The notes beneath the pieces were generated by a model. The model saw only the letters and a list, made by a program, of their open reading frames with translations. It did not search any database and had not been told where the DNA came from. Below, piece by piece: positions 28,005 through 36,459 of a DNA stretch of 51,618 bases. Both the position numbers and the translations under genes were made by a program. This DNA is from Arthrobacter sp. Soil736. GTDB taxonomy: Bacteria; Actinomycetota; Actinomycetes; Actinomycetales; Micrococcaceae. Positions within the stretch are counted from its first letter, which is position 1. Each line of letters starts with the position of its first letter. The DNA lies in contig NZ_LMSB01000001.1 of NCBI RefSeq assembly GCF_001428005.1, positions 63,567 through 115,184 on the forward strand, written 5' to 3'.

Positions 28005-28550
28005 TCAGTCCAGAATGCGCTGGAAGAGGATGTGGTCCTGCCAGCGGCCCGCAATCTTGAGGTAGGACGCGGCGTGGCCGATCTTCTGGAATCCAGCGCG
28101 GGCCAGGACTTTCTGGGACGCCGCGTTGTGGACCAGCGTCCCGGCCTGGACCCTGTGCAGCCCGTAACTGTCCCGTGCGGATGCGAGCGCGAACGCCACG
28201 GCGGCAGAGGCGATTCCGCGGCCGTTGACCTCCCGGTCCACCCAGTAGCCCAGGTGGGCGCTGAGCAACGGTCCGCGGAAAATCCGGCTCAAAGTGATGT
28301 TTCCAACGATTTGCCCCTCGCCGTCGACAAGAACCCACGGCACCGACAAACCGGAATCATACTGGGCCAGCCGGGACTCGATTTCGCGGCGCTGGCCCGC
28401 CGCCGTGAAGAACTCCTCCGGCCTGACCGGCTCCCAGGGGGCGAGGTGCTCGCGGTTGCGCCGGTACGCCGCCGCCTGGGCCTCCGCATCCGAGGAATGC
28501 AGCAGTCTCACGCCGACGTCGCCAACCAGGGAATGAACCATTGAAGTCAC
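28005..28550 (-). CDS. GNAT acetyltransferase (RimJ/RimL type)
   Basis: A 181-residue N-acetyltransferase of the RimJ/RimL subgroup. Marks are VRLLHSSDAEAQAAAYRRNREHLAPWEP at the start, the strand LGYWVDREVNGRGIASAAV with the acetyl-CoA loop (NGRGIA), and VHNAASQKVLARAGFQKIG near the end. It acetylates the N-terminus of a protein or a small amine in the cytoplasm; the substrate is unknown. The frame can start at GTG 28550 or ATG 28541, with no strong ribosome binding site for either. It is divergent from the NADP-binding reductase. Confidence 0.9.
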   Translation of the reverse strand: MTSMVHSLVGDVGVRLLHSSDAEAQAAAYRRNREHLAPWEPVRPEEFFTAAGQRREIESRLAQYDSGLSVPWVLVDGEGQIVGNITLSRIFRGPLLSAHLGYWVDREVNGRGIASAAVAFALASARDSYGLHRVQAGTLVHNAASQKVLARAGFQKIGHAASYLKIAGRWQDHILFQRILD

Positions 28551-28673
28551 CGGGCGACTCTACTTACCCGGCAAGGAGGCTTCAACCGGCGGCGGTGGCA
28601 GCGGCGGGATCCTCCCGTCGTCCTCTGGCGTAACGTACGAAATATCCATCCCTGGGACGCTGTTGGCCCGGAT

Positions 28674-29315
28674 ATGACAACAATCGGAATCATCGGTGCA
28701 GGACACATTGGCAGCCAGGTTGCGCGCAAGGCGGTGCAACTGGGCTACGACGTGGTCATCAGCAACTCCCGGGGGCCGGAAACCCTGGCGGATCTGGTGG
28801 CGGAACTGGGGCCGCGGGCACGGGCCGCGACGCCGGCCGAAGCGGCAGCGGCGGGTGATTTCGCCGTCGTCTCCGTCCCCTTCAGGAACTACCGGGACAT
28901 CCCCGTGGAGCCGCTGGCCGGCAAGGTCGTGATCGACACGAACAACTACTACTGGGAGCGCGACGGCCGCTTCCCCGCCCTGGACAAAGGCGAAGCCACC
29001 ACCACCGGGCTGCTGCAGGAACACCTGCCCGCATCCAAGGTGGCCAAGGGCTTCAACCACATCATGGCAAAGCACATCACCGCGGACGGCACGCCGGCGG
29101 GCACGGCCAACCGCAGGGCACTGGCCACCGCCAGCGACTACGCGGAAGCGAGCGGCCTGGTGACGAAGCTCTATGACGAGTTCGGCTTCGATACCGTCAA
29201 CATCGGCCCGCTATCCGAGAGCTGGCGCGCCGAGCGGGCCCGCCCCGCCTACGTCGTGCGCCAGAACGCGGCCGAGCTTGCCGAGAACCTCGCCAAAGCG
29301 CCACGCACCATCTGA
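28674..29315 (+). CDS. NADP-binding reductase (F420:NADPH oxidoreductase-like)
   Basis: A 213-residue Rossmann protein. The dinucleotide motif GIIGAGHIGSQVA (about 5-17) and SNSRGPETLADLV after the second strand (Ser-Asn-Ser-Arg favouring NADP) match the F420-dependent NADP reductase-like family. VIDTNNYYWERDG and KVAKGFNHIMAKHI are typical of its bacterial branch. Whether it uses F420 is not shown; many relatives do not. A weak site (GGACGC) lies some distance before the ATG at 28674. The left half of a hairpin element remains 25 nt after its stop. Confidence 0.88.
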   Translation: MTTIGIIGAGHIGSQVARKAVQLGYDVVISNSRGPETLADLVAELGPRARAATPAEAAAAGDFAVVSVPFRNYRDIPVEPLAGKVVIDTNNYYWERDGRFPALDKGEATTTGLLQEHLPASKVAKGFNHIMAKHITADGTPAGTANRRALATASDYAEASGLVTKLYDEFGFDTVNIGPLSESWRAERARPAYVVRQNAAELAENLAKAPRTI

Positions 29316-29340
29316 CGGCCGCCCGGGCCCGGACGCAATC

Positions 29341-29360
29341 GCAAGGGGACGACGGCGGGC
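29341..29360 (+). repeat. half of a GACGGCGG-core hairpin element
   Basis: GCAAGGGGACGACGGCGGGC differs by one base from the left arm at 47831-47850. No complementary right arm follows. It sits where the terminator of the reductase gene should be, suggesting a rearrangement just after 29360. Confidence 0.6.
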
Positions 29361-29726
29361 AGGCAGCGCGACTGCATGATCAGCGGACCCCGAAGGATCG
29401 AACGGTTGTAGGCGGGGGCCGCTGCCACGACGGAGTCGAAGTCTCTGGTTCCGCGCAGCTCTCATACGGAGTGTGGCGGTGGTTGTTACCCACCCGGCGC
29501 TCAAAGAGGGGCCGCCTCGGCGAGGCTGAAGCACTCGACCAGGCCGGCGGAAGCGGAAAGAGTTCCGCGGATTGCCCGGGCTGAACCCGGCAGCTCGCTA
29601 TTGAGCTGGCATGACTAAAACTGTACCGGTTATTTTGACTGGCTCAAAATAACCGCTTCTCTGCGGTTCGGCGCCGCACGCGTGCAGCCGATTGCCGCGA
29701 TGTTGCATCCCCAACCGGAGCTGCCA
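29361..29726. other. 366-bp gene-free stretch with a perfect 12-bp palindrome
   Basis: No gene with a family-like product is found here. A 13-codon frame at 29611-29652 (MTKTVPVILTGSK) stops inside the inverted repeat at 29627-29655. The start of that peptide loosely resembles the first residues of CobW-type GTPases but no P-loop follows. The stretch begins where a hairpin element is cut off and ends at the next hairpin, so it may be rearranged DNA. Confidence 0.4.
29627..29655. promoter_or_regulatory. perfect 12-bp inverted repeat, AT-rich
   Basis: CGGTTATTTTGA (29627-29638) and TCAAAATAACCG (29644-29655) flank a 5-bp spacer. The AT-rich arms stand out from the GC-rich surroundings. No T-run follows, so it is not a standard terminator. 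It could be an operator or a recombination site. Confidence 0.5.
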
Positions 29727-29729
29727 GAC

Positions 29730-29760
29730 GGCGACGACGGCAGGAGGTGCCGCCGTCGCC
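29730..29760. terminator. GACGGCGG-type hairpin
   Basis: GGCGACGACGGCA (29730-29742) pairs with 29748-29760 with one A-C mismatch and a GGAGG loop. It lies 18 nt after the stop of the minus-strand membrane protein gene at 29779. Confidence 0.65.
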
Positions 29761-29778
29761 TCCGGAACGGCTAGGCCC

Positions 29779-29994
29779 TTACATGTTTTCCGTCCGGGAT
29801 TCTTCCTCCGGCGCCGTGTCAGCTTCTTCGCTGCGCTCCAGGACCTGCCACACGATCACCGATCCGGTGACAGCGGCGGCCAATATACCGAGGACCAGCC
29901 AGGCTGTCCTGGATCCCCGCCCGCCGGACCGGAGACGCTTCTCCGCGCGGCTCAGGGCCTCCCGAGCGTGAATCTTGTTCGCAGCCCTGTTCAT
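29779..29994 (-). CDS. 71-aa single-pass membrane protein
   Basis: A small gene with GGAGATAGGA directly before the ATG at 29994. The 71-residue product has a basic N-terminal part (MNRAANKIHAREALSRAEKR), one hydrophobic helix (about 33-52, TAWLVLGILAAAVTGSVIVW), and an acidic C-terminal tail (ERSEEADTAPEEESRTENM). By the positive-inside rule the tail would be outside. No family is known to me. An open frame extends upstream to 30171 but without coding character. It is divergent from the metalloprotease. Confidence 0.7.
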   Translation of the reverse strand: MNRAANKIHAREALSRAEKRLRSGGRGSRTAWLVLGILAAAVTGSVIVWQVLERSEEADTAPEEESRTENM

Positions 29995-30173
29995 TCCTAT
30001 CTCCACCTTCCGCGATTCTGTCTTTGGGCCAGCTCTATGGGCCCCTGAAAACACCCAAATAATACCCGGAGGAGGCCAGGTTAGTTCGCACCCGACGTCA
30101 GATGTCCCCTTATGCTGGGGTGGTCCATCGCTCATGATGGCGTAGCAACCAGGGACACTGTTGGGGGACACTG

Positions 30174-31214
30174 TTGCGTTCGACTTCTAATTGGCGGGAC
30201 GATCCGTCCTCAGACCGTTTGCACATGACAAGCGACGGCGCGCCGCCGGGCGTCCGCCGCTCTGCCAGCGGGCGCATTCCGCAGTGGGCGATCGATGAGG
30301 CGCTGGGGGCGGCGGAGGACCCGGCTCCGTGGCGTTCTGGGCCCGCATTTCCCCCGCAACCGCCAAGGCAGGACTCCCCGCCGCCCTGGATTCCGCGGCC
30401 GCGAGGAAAAAGGCACGGTGGAAAAAGGCATGGAAGGAAATGGGCCATCGCCGCGGGCATTGCCTTGCTGGCCTGCCTCTACTCCGTTCCCGCGGTGTTC
30501 GAGCGTTTTGTGCTCCCGGCGGTCCTGCCGTACCTTCCCGGAACTCCCGTACCGCCGCCCGGATTCGAGGCATCGGGCACCCCGCTGGGGCACGCGCCGG
30601 GCAGCACCGGATCCCGCGCCTACTCGCTGCAGGAATCACCCGACCCCGGTCAGCCGTTCGCCGCCTACGACCCCTGCCGGCCGGTGCACTACGTGGTCCG
30701 GCCCGATAATGCGCCGCCGGGCGCCGGCCAGCTGGTCGAGCAGGCGGTCGCCAAGGTTTCGGCCGCCACCGGACTGCGGTTCGTCTACGACGGCTTCACC
30801 TCGGAGGCTCCCAGCGACGAACGGGAGAGCTACCAGCCGGACCGCTACGGCAAGAGGTGGGCGCCGGTTCTCATCGCGTGGTCTACGCCCGCGGAGAGCC
30901 CGGACCTGGCCGGGGACGTGGACGGCCTTGGGGGCAGCGGTTATGCGTACACAACCGGGCAGCCATACGTCCTTGTGGCCGGGCAGGTGGCACTGGACGC
31001 TCCCGATTTCGCCGAGATGCTGCAATGGCCGGACGGACCCCACCATGCGCGTGCGGTGATCATGCATGAACTCGCCCATGTGGTGGGACTCGACCACGTG
31101 GAGGATCCGACCCAGCTCATGAACCCTGAGGGCACTGACGTCACGGAATTCGCCGCCGGCGACCTCGCCGGACTGGCCGTGCTGGGCGGCGGTCAGTGCG
31201 TCCCGGAGCTGTGA
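30174..31214 (+). CDS. membrane-anchored metzincin (matrixin-like) metalloprotease
   Basis: A 346-residue protein. A Pro/Arg-rich cytoplasmic part (1-88) is followed by one membrane segment (about 90-108), a Pro/Gly linker and an extracellular protease domain (about 165-346). The zinc site is HELAHVVGLDH (His298, Glu299, His302, His308), followed by the Met-turn at Met316 (QLMNPEG), as in metzincins. A Cys pair (YDPCRPV and GGQCVPEL) may be a disulfide. The start is a TTG at 30174 with GGGGGA five bases upstream; an ATG at 30225 is possible. The substrate is unknown. Confidence 0.88.
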   Translation: MRSTSNWRDDPSSDRLHMTSDGAPPGVRRSASGRIPQWAIDEALGAAEDPAPWRSGPAFPPQPPRQDSPPPWIPRPRGKRHGGKRHGRKWAIAAGIALLACLYSVPAVFERFVLPAVLPYLPGTPVPPPGFEASGTPLGHAPGSTGSRAYSLQESPDPGQPFAAYDPCRPVHYVVRPDNAPPGAGQLVEQAVAKVSAATGLRFVYDGFTSEAPSDERESYQPDRYGKRWAPVLIAWSTPAESPDLAGDVDGLGGSGYAYTTGQPYVLVAGQVALDAPDFAEMLQWPDGPHHARAVIMHELAHVVGLDHVEDPTQLMNPEGTDVTEFAAGDLAGLAVLGGGQCVPEL

Positions 31215-31248
31215 CGGAACCGCTCACGTTGTTTCGGGCAGTGCAGCT

Positions 31249-32535
31249 ATGAAAATATGCCTCATGCGCCCCATGCAGAATTCCAGCCGATTGCAAGATG
31301 TCCGGTACGACCTCCGGGGCCCGGTGCAGCATGCGGCGAAGAAGTTGGAAGCGGAAGGGCACAGCATCCTGCGCATGAACCTCGGGGATCCGGCGCCGTT
31401 CGGGCTGCACGCCCCCGAGTCCATCGTGGTGGACATGATCCACCATCTGCGCGAGGCGCAGGGGTACAGCGACTCCAAGGGCATTTTTTCCGCCCGGACC
31501 GCCATCTCGCAGTACTACCAGACCAAGGGCCTGATGCAGATCGGCGTCGAGGACATCTTCATCGGCAACGGGGTCAGCGAGCTGATCTCCATGACGCTTC
31601 AGGCCTTCCTGGAAAACGGCGACGAGGTCCTGATCCCCTCGCCCGACTACCCGCTCTGGACAGCAGCGACGGTGCTCAGCGGCGGCGAGGCCGTGCACTA
31701 CGCCTGCGACGAGCAGAACAACTGGTGGCCGGACATGGCCGACGTCGAGGCGAAGATCACCGACCGCACGCGCGCCATCGTCATCATCAACCCCAACAAT
31801 CCGACCGGGGCCGTCTATCCGCGCCATATCCTGGCCGAGTTCGTCGAGATCGCCCGCCGGCACGATCTGGTGCTGTTCTCCGACGAGATCTACGAAAAGA
31901 TCACTTTCGAGGACGCCGTCCACATCCACACCGCGTCCCTGGCCGGCGACCTGCCGGTGCTGACCTTCTCCGGCCTGTCCAAGGCCTACCGGATGCCCGG
32001 CTACCGTGCCGGCTGGGTTGCCGTCACCGGACAGCGCACGGCCACGGCCGCCTACCGGGAATCCCTCGAACTGCTGGCATCGCTCCGGCTCTGCCCGAAC
32101 GTTCCGGCGCAGCACGCCATCCAGACGTCCCTGGGCGGCTACCAGAGCATTGAGGACCTGCTCAAGCCCGGCGGCCGGCTGCGCGAACAGCGCGACCTCG
32201 CGTTGCGGCTGCTGAAGGAGATTCCGGGAATCACCTGCGTACCCGCGGCCGGGGCGATGTACCTGTTCCCGAAGATGGACCCGGAGATGTACCCGTTCGC
32301 GGACGATGAGCAGTTCGTCCTTGACCTGTTGCAGGAGCAGAAGATCCTGGTCTCGCACGGCTCGGCGTTCCACTGGCCCTCCCCCGATCACTTCAGGTTC
32401 GTCATCCTGCCGCCCGTGGACGAAATCCGGGAGGCCGTGCTCCGCATCGCCACCTTCCTGGCCGCGTACCGCGCCAAGGCGGACCGCATCCGCGCCGCCC
32501 AGCCCGCGGCCGTCCTGCCGGACCTGAGCGCCTGA
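31249..32535 (+). CDS. PLP-dependent aminotransferase, AlaA-like
   Basis: A 428-residue class I/II aminotransferase close to AlaA-type alanine (glutamate-pyruvate) aminotransferases: LQDVRYDLRGPVQHAAKKLE at the start, GYSDSKGIFSARTAISQYYQ, GNGVSELISMTLQA, NPNNPTGAVY, SDEIYEKITF, and the PLP lysine Lys245 in FSGLSKAYRMPGYRAGW. It would interconvert alanine and pyruvate with 2-oxoglutarate/glutamate. An internal ATG at 31273 gives the more usual family N-terminus; neither start has a clear ribosome binding site. The gene ends 57 bp from a truncated kinase fragment on the other strand. Confidence 0.9.
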   Translation: MKICLMRPMQNSSRLQDVRYDLRGPVQHAAKKLEAEGHSILRMNLGDPAPFGLHAPESIVVDMIHHLREAQGYSDSKGIFSARTAISQYYQTKGLMQIGVEDIFIGNGVSELISMTLQAFLENGDEVLIPSPDYPLWTAATVLSGGEAVHYACDEQNNWWPDMADVEAKITDRTRAIVIINPNNPTGAVYPRHILAEFVEIARRHDLVLFSDEIYEKITFEDAVHIHTASLAGDLPVLTFSGLSKAYRMPGYRAGWVAVTGQRTATAAYRESLELLASLRLCPNVPAQHAIQTSLGGYQSIEDLLKPGGRLREQRDLALRLLKEIPGITCVPAAGAMYLFPKMDPEMYPFADDEQFVLDLLQEQKILVSHGSAFHWPSPDHFRFVILPPVDEIREAVLRIATFLAAYRAKADRIRAAQPAAVLPDLSA

Positions 32536-32591
32536 GCCATCGCCGCTTCCGCTGGAGCCCGATGAAACGCATGGGACTCCGAACCCGACTT

Positions 32592-32651
32592 TCAGCCCGC
32601 AGTAAGGCTGCTTGATGTTCCGATGTCGACGCCAAGCACCACATCCCTCAT
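32592..32651 (-). pseudogene. first 19 codons of an FGGY-family sugar kinase
   Basis: Five bases after the epimerase stop, an ATG at 32651 (preceded by GGTGAG) opens MRDVVLGVDIGTSSS, the phosphate-1 loop that begins FGGY carbohydrate kinases such as xylulokinase, where a Lys/Thr-rich continuation is expected. Instead the frame reads LTAG and stops at 32592. The rest of the kinase is absent and the aminotransferase gene follows from the other side. The operon therefore once went on into a sugar kinase, which was cut by a deletion or rearrangement near 32606. Confidence 0.75.
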
Positions 32652-32655
32652 CAGC

Positions 32656-33549
32656 TCACCGCGTCTCGCGAACGACGGCGCGGCCCTCGGTGTCCAGATG
32701 GTCCCGCCACGACCGCTTCGCTTTCCAGCCGAGCATGCGCTCGGCCTTCGCGCTCGAGATGCCCGACGAGTCGACACGGTCCAGCTCCCGCAATTCAATC
32801 TGTTCGCCGTAATACTGCCTGAGAACTTCGGCGAAGTCGCGTCCCCCGACGTTGTCAGGATTTGCGATGTAGAACACCTCGTGACCGGGGATGTTCGATT
32901 CAACGGCCAGCACAATTGCGTCCGCGAGATCTTCCGAATCGACGTAGCTCCACAGATTGGGACTCAGATTTCCCGCGTCACGGACTTGGGCGCCAAGGTT
33001 TCGTTCGTAGTTGCCCGCGTGCTGCACATGGCTGGGGCGAATGGAGATGCAGCGGAGGTCGCTCCGGCGCACCGCGGCGTCGCACAGCTCTTCGCCGAAC
33101 AACTTGGACAACGCGTACGGATCCTGGGGCCGGATGGGGTGGAGCTCGTCCACCGGAGCGTAGTCGGGAAGGACAGGACGTTCGGGGAAGAAGAATCCCG
33201 GGACCGTCTCGCTGGAGATGTTGACAAAAACCCCCACCCCGGACCGCACGGATGCCTCAATCATGTTAAACGTGCCCATGATGTTGTTTTGGAAAACAAC
33301 ATGCGGAGGGTTGCGGGTTGGTTCCGGGATTGCCGCCGCGTGCACCACAGCATCGAATCCGCGAACTATCGCGTATACCTGACCGGCATCCGTGAGGTCC
33401 GCCTGCTTGTATTCGGGCTCCCCGGGCAGAATCCGGTCAAAATCGTGACGGCCGAGGTCCGATCCGGTGACGTCGTGTCCGGCCGCCATCAGTGCACGGA
33501 CTGCAGCGGTGCCAACCTTACCGCGGGACCCTGTTACAAGAACTTTCAT
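32656..33549 (-). CDS. NAD(P)-dependent sugar epimerase/dehydrogenase (SDR)
   Basis: A 297-residue extended short-chain dehydrogenase. The nucleotide loop is TGSRGKVGTAAV (about 6-17), with Asp following the second strand (GSDLGRHD), so NAD is favoured. VHAAAIPEPTRN, the Ser region NISSETVPG and the YALSK catalytic pair complete the active site. The layout is like that of uronate or D-erythronate dehydrogenases. In this operon it could oxidise or epimerise the imported sugar or sugar acid. It lies 160 bp after DhaL, with an imperfect hairpin in the gap, and 4 bp before the kinase remnant. Confidence 0.9.
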   Translation of the reverse strand: MKVLVTGSRGKVGTAAVRALMAAGHDVTGSDLGRHDFDRILPGEPEYKQADLTDAGQVYAIVRGFDAVVHAAAIPEPTRNPPHVVFQNNIMGTFNMIEASVRSGVGVFVNISSETVPGFFFPERPVLPDYAPVDELHPIRPQDPYALSKLFGEELCDAAVRRSDLRCISIRPSHVQHAGNYERNLGAQVRDAGNLSPNLWSYVDSEDLADAIVLAVESNIPGHEVFYIANPDNVGGRDFAEVLRQYYGEQIELRELDRVDSSGISSAKAERMLGWKAKRSWRDHLDTEGRAVVRETR

Positions 33550-33650
33550 AAGTCATACTCCTTTTGAATTTGCGCCTCGCCTCAGTGGAAGCGAGCCGTC
33601 CATGCGCGAGCCAGGGGAACCTCCGACGAACTGGCTCCGTCCGTCCGCCC

Positions 33651-33689
33651 TGCGCCGAAAGCGTCGGCTACGCGCTCGCTTCCGGCGCA
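33651..33689. repeat. imperfect hairpin between dhaL-like and epimerase genes
   Basis: TGCGCCGAAAGCG (33651-33663) pairs with 33677-33689 with one mismatch and a 13-nt loop. It could reduce readthrough or stabilise upstream message within the operon. It is unlike the GACGGCGG elements. Confidence 0.4.
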
Positions 33690-33709
33690 GGACAGCGACG
33701 ACGGCGGAC

Positions 33710-34336
33710 TCAGAACCTGGCGGGCACTCCGGCTGTGCGCCAGGATTCCAGGAACCGCCACATGGCGGTCGCCCCGGGGTCCTGAAGTCCGATGCTTCGT
33801 TCTTGGAGCCAGGCGGCTCGGCCCCGCCTTGACCGCAGCGAACGCGTGTCGACGACGGCCTTTTCGGCCGCTGCGATGGCGGCGTCCAGTCCGCTCGCTC
33901 CGTCTTCCCCGGCGTCGAGCGCTTCTGCTGCCGGCATGATCGCGTCAACGATTGTTTTGTCCCCGATCTGCGTCTTGCCGCGCTGGGCGATGTTGTCGCC
34001 GGCAGCTTTGACAAAGCGTGCAGCAGCCGCGATGTCCACGTCGTCGAGGTCTTTCCACGTCTTTGACCCTGCAAGTAGTCCGCCGGCCACGAGCGCAGCC
34101 ATCGTCGACGGGTTCGCATTGGCGAAGGCCTTGGCGCACGCGCGGGCGATCTCTGCAGGGGTGGCGCCGTCAGGGAGCTCCTCGAGGGCTTCGATTACGG
34201 CGCCGGCTCCGAGCGTGATGGTGATTCCGAGATCGCCGTCTCCCAGCGCCTGATCGAGATCACGCAGCTCGTCGGCATGCTTAACCACCTCCTTCAGGCT
34301 CCGCTGGATCTGTTCAATCAGCTCTGTAGAGTGCAC
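33710..34336 (-). CDS. DhaL-type dihydroxyacetone kinase ADP/ATP-binding subunit
   Basis: A 208-residue DhaL (DAK2) domain protein. The Mg-nucleotide aspartates are in LDQALGDGDLGIT (about Asp28, Asp33, Asp35), and the later core ANANPSTMAALVAGGL plus GRAAWLQERSIGLQDPGATA is typical. It supplies the ATP to the DhaK subunit, which holds the substrate. No DhaM/PTS component is nearby, so an ATP-dependent kinase is expected. It begins 3 bp after dhaK. The last block, DPGATAMWRFLESWRTAGVPARF, is standard for the family. Confidence 0.92.
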   Translation of the reverse strand: MHSTELIEQIQRSLKEVVKHADELRDLDQALGDGDLGITITLGAGAVIEALEELPDGATPAEIARACAKAFANANPSTMAALVAGGLLAGSKTWKDLDDVDIAAAARFVKAAGDNIAQRGKTQIGDKTIVDAIMPAAEALDAGEDGASGLDAAIAAAEKAVVDTRSLRSRRGRAAWLQERSIGLQDPGATAMWRFLESWRTAGVPARF

Positions 34337-34339
34337 GGT

Positions 34340-35341
34340 TCAAACCTCCTGGAAGAACGGTGAGGACGCCGGCGCCTCGAGGAGCGCAAGCCGATCGTCG
34401 TTGAGTTTGAGAAGTGAGATCGATGCGCCAGCCATCTCAAGGCTGGTCGCGTATTCGCCAACGTAGTTCTTCCCGATGGACACGCCGCGGGACGTCAGGC
34501 TCTGGTGCACCCGGCGGTACATCACGTAGAGCTCTTCGAGCGGAGTGGCGCCCATGCCGTTGACCAGAACCGCGACGCTGTCGCCATCGGCAAGCTCGAG
34601 GTCGGCGACGAGGGCGTCGACCAGGCGGTCCGTAATCGCGTCCGCAGTCTCCAGCGGACCGCGGTGGATGCCCGGCTCGCCGTGGATTCCGATGCCGATC
34701 TCCATTTCGCCGTCGGGCAGGTCGAAGCTTAACGCTCCAGTGGTCGGAAGGATGGTCGGTGACAGTCCGATGCCCATGGTCGCAGTGTTCTCAACAATGT
34801 CCTCGGCGGCTGCCGCGACCTCTTCCAGCGTGTCTCCCCGCTCAGCTGCGGCGCCGGCCGCCTTGTAGGCAAACAGCGTGCCGGCGACGCCGCGGCGCTC
34901 CTGGCGGTTTTCCTTGGGCTGGCTTGCGACGTCGTCCCGGCCGAGCACTGTCATGGTCTCAATGTCCTCGAGTTCGGCCAGGTCTGCAGCCAGGTCGAAA
35001 TTGAAGACGTCGCCGCCGTAGTTTCCGTACAGGTACAACACGCCGGCACCGCCGTCGACGGCTTTCGTCGCTTCAAAACACTGCTGCGAGCTTGGTGAGC
35101 TGAAGACGTTTCCAATGGCGACACCCGAGCAAAGGCCCTGGCCGACGTAGCCCTTGAAAAGGGGCAGGTGCCCTGAGCCACCGCCCGTGACGATGCCGAC
35201 CTTGCCCGCTACGGGAGCATCGGCGCGGACCAATATCCGGGGATCGTCGCCGGGATTCTTCAGCTTGTCGGGGTGTGCAAGGATGATGCCTTCGATCATC
35301 TCGTTGACGAAGTCCTCGGGCTTATTAATGATCTTCTTCAC
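34340..35341 (-). CDS. DhaK-type dihydroxyacetone (ketose) kinase substrate-binding subunit
   Basis: A 333-residue DhaK domain protein. GGGSGHLPLFKGYVGQG (about 53-69) and IHGEPGIH with His220, the residue that binds the ketone as a hemiaminal, are both present. The start is the GTG at 35341 (GAAGGA upstream), giving the standard N-terminus KKIINKPEDFVNEMIEG; there is no ATG. DhaK plus DhaL phosphorylate dihydroxyacetone, but in ABC-transporter operons the same pair often acts on other ketoses such as erythrulose. That would fit here, but the substrate is not shown by sequence. Confidence 0.92.
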   Translation of the reverse strand: MKKIINKPEDFVNEMIEGIILAHPDKLKNPGDDPRILVRADAPVAGKVGIVTGGGSGHLPLFKGYVGQGLCSGVAIGNVFSSPSSQQCFEATKAVDGGAGVLYLYGNYGGDVFNFDLAADLAELEDIETMTVLGRDDVASQPKENRQERRGVAGTLFAYKAAGAAAERGDTLEEVAAAAEDIVENTATMGIGLSPTILPTTGALSFDLPDGEMEIGIGIHGEPGIHRGPLETADAITDRLVDALVADLELADGDSVAVLVNGMGATPLEELYVMYRRVHQSLTSRGVSIGKNYVGEYATSLEMAGASISLLKLNDDRLALLEAPASSPFFQEV

Positions 35342-35385
35342 GTTTTTCCTTCTGTTGACGCAAGGGTGAGGTTTGTGGGTGAGCT

Positions 35386-36459
35386 CTAGCCTGGCTGGAC
35401 GGCAGGTTTGCGGCTGCGCCGACGGCGGCGCCACCTGACTTGTTCGAATGCCATGGCGGCGACCAGTATCAGGCCCTGGGCTATTGCGTACTGGTAGGCC
35501 GACAGACGCATCGCGGTGAATCCGCTCGAGACGATCTGCAGGGTCAGGGTTGCCAGCACGACGCCCAGAACGGTGGCAAACCCGCCATTGGGATTAGTAC
35601 CTCCAAGTACAGCGATAACGATGACGAGGAGCACGTAGGACGCGCCGTAATCCGCAGAGGCCGTTGGATTTCTGGCAATGAAAAGAACTCCCGCGATGCC
35701 ACTCAGCAAGCCTGTGAGAACGTACGTACTCAGCAGGATCTTGCGGCTAGCGATGCCCGAGTATCGTGCCGCCGTCGGATTCGCTCCCTGGAGCTGGATC
35801 CTCAGGCCAAGCGGTGTGCGAGTGACCACGACTCCAATGGCAACAGCGACGAGCACGAAGACATAGAAGAGGATAGGAATTCCGGCGACTGTCGACGAAC
35901 CGATCGCTGTCAGCGCGGACGGTGAGCCGTATAGCGTCTTGCCGCCCGTCCAGGCAACGGCAATTCCGTTGTAGATCTGCATCGAACCGAGCGTCGCAAG
36001 AATAGGCGTGATGCCCAACCCGGAGATCAGCAGGCCGTTGATGACACCGCCCAGAACGCCGACGGCGATGCCAGCCAGGAGGATCACCGGGAACAGCTGC
36101 TCCGCCAGGGCGGGGTCGCCCGCTGCGACCGCCGTAAACATCGTCGACATCGTAATGGCCGACAGGTTGGCCATCGCCACCAGGGAGAGGTCGATTCCGC
36201 CTGTGAGCATTGCCAGCATCATGGCGATGGCGATCACGCCGATCTCCGGCGAATTCAGCGCAATGTTCCGGAGGTTGGTCCCGCTCAGGAAGATGGAGGG
36301 TTTGAGCGCGGCAAAGACGGCGAAGGCAACGACCACGAGGATAAGCATCCGGCGGACACCGCCTTCGATGCGTCCAAGGCCAAGCAGCCGGGTCCAGCCT
36401 GCGTCCACGGAGTCGTTGAGCCTGCTCAGGGGCTTCGTTTCAGGATCGGCGAGTTTCAT
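35386..36459 (-). CDS. sugar ABC transporter permease (RbsC-like), second
   Basis: A 357-residue permease of the ribose/AI-2 type branched-chain group. It has about ten hydrophobic segments, the family stretches GGIDLSLVAMANLSAI and VLGGVINGLLISGLGI, and GGTNPNGGFATVLGVVLATL. Its ATG overlaps the stop of the first permease (ATGA). Two distinct permeases with a double ATPase form one heteromeric importer. The C-terminus is basic (RWRRRRRSRKP), facing the cytoplasm. Confidence 0.92.
   Translation of the reverse strand: MKLADPETKPLSRLNDSVDAGWTRLLGLGRIEGGVRRMLILVVVAFAVFAALKPSIFLSGTNLRNIALNSPEIGVIAIAMMLAMLTGGIDLSLVAMANLSAITMSTMFTAVAAGDPALAEQLFPVILLAGIAVGVLGGVINGLLISGLGITPILATLGSMQIYNGIAVAWTGGKTLYGSPSALTAIGSSTVAGIPILFYVFVLVAVAIGVVVTRTPLGLRIQLQGANPTAARYSGIASRKILLSTYVLTGLLSGIAGVLFIARNPTASADYGASYVLLVIVIAVLGGTNPNGGFATVLGVVLATLTLQIVSSGFTAMRLSAYQYAIAQGLILVAAMAFEQVRWRRRRRSRKPAVQPG

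Noticed and set aside
27650..28054. 134-codon minus-strand frame in the gap after the acetyltransferase
   Set aside because: It overlaps both neighbours, has no ribosome binding site, and its translation is Arg/Ser-rich without any family mark.
28597..28623. Possible tenth GACGGCGG hairpin between divergent genes
   Set aside because: Only the inner seven bases pair; the arms are too degenerate to count as an element.
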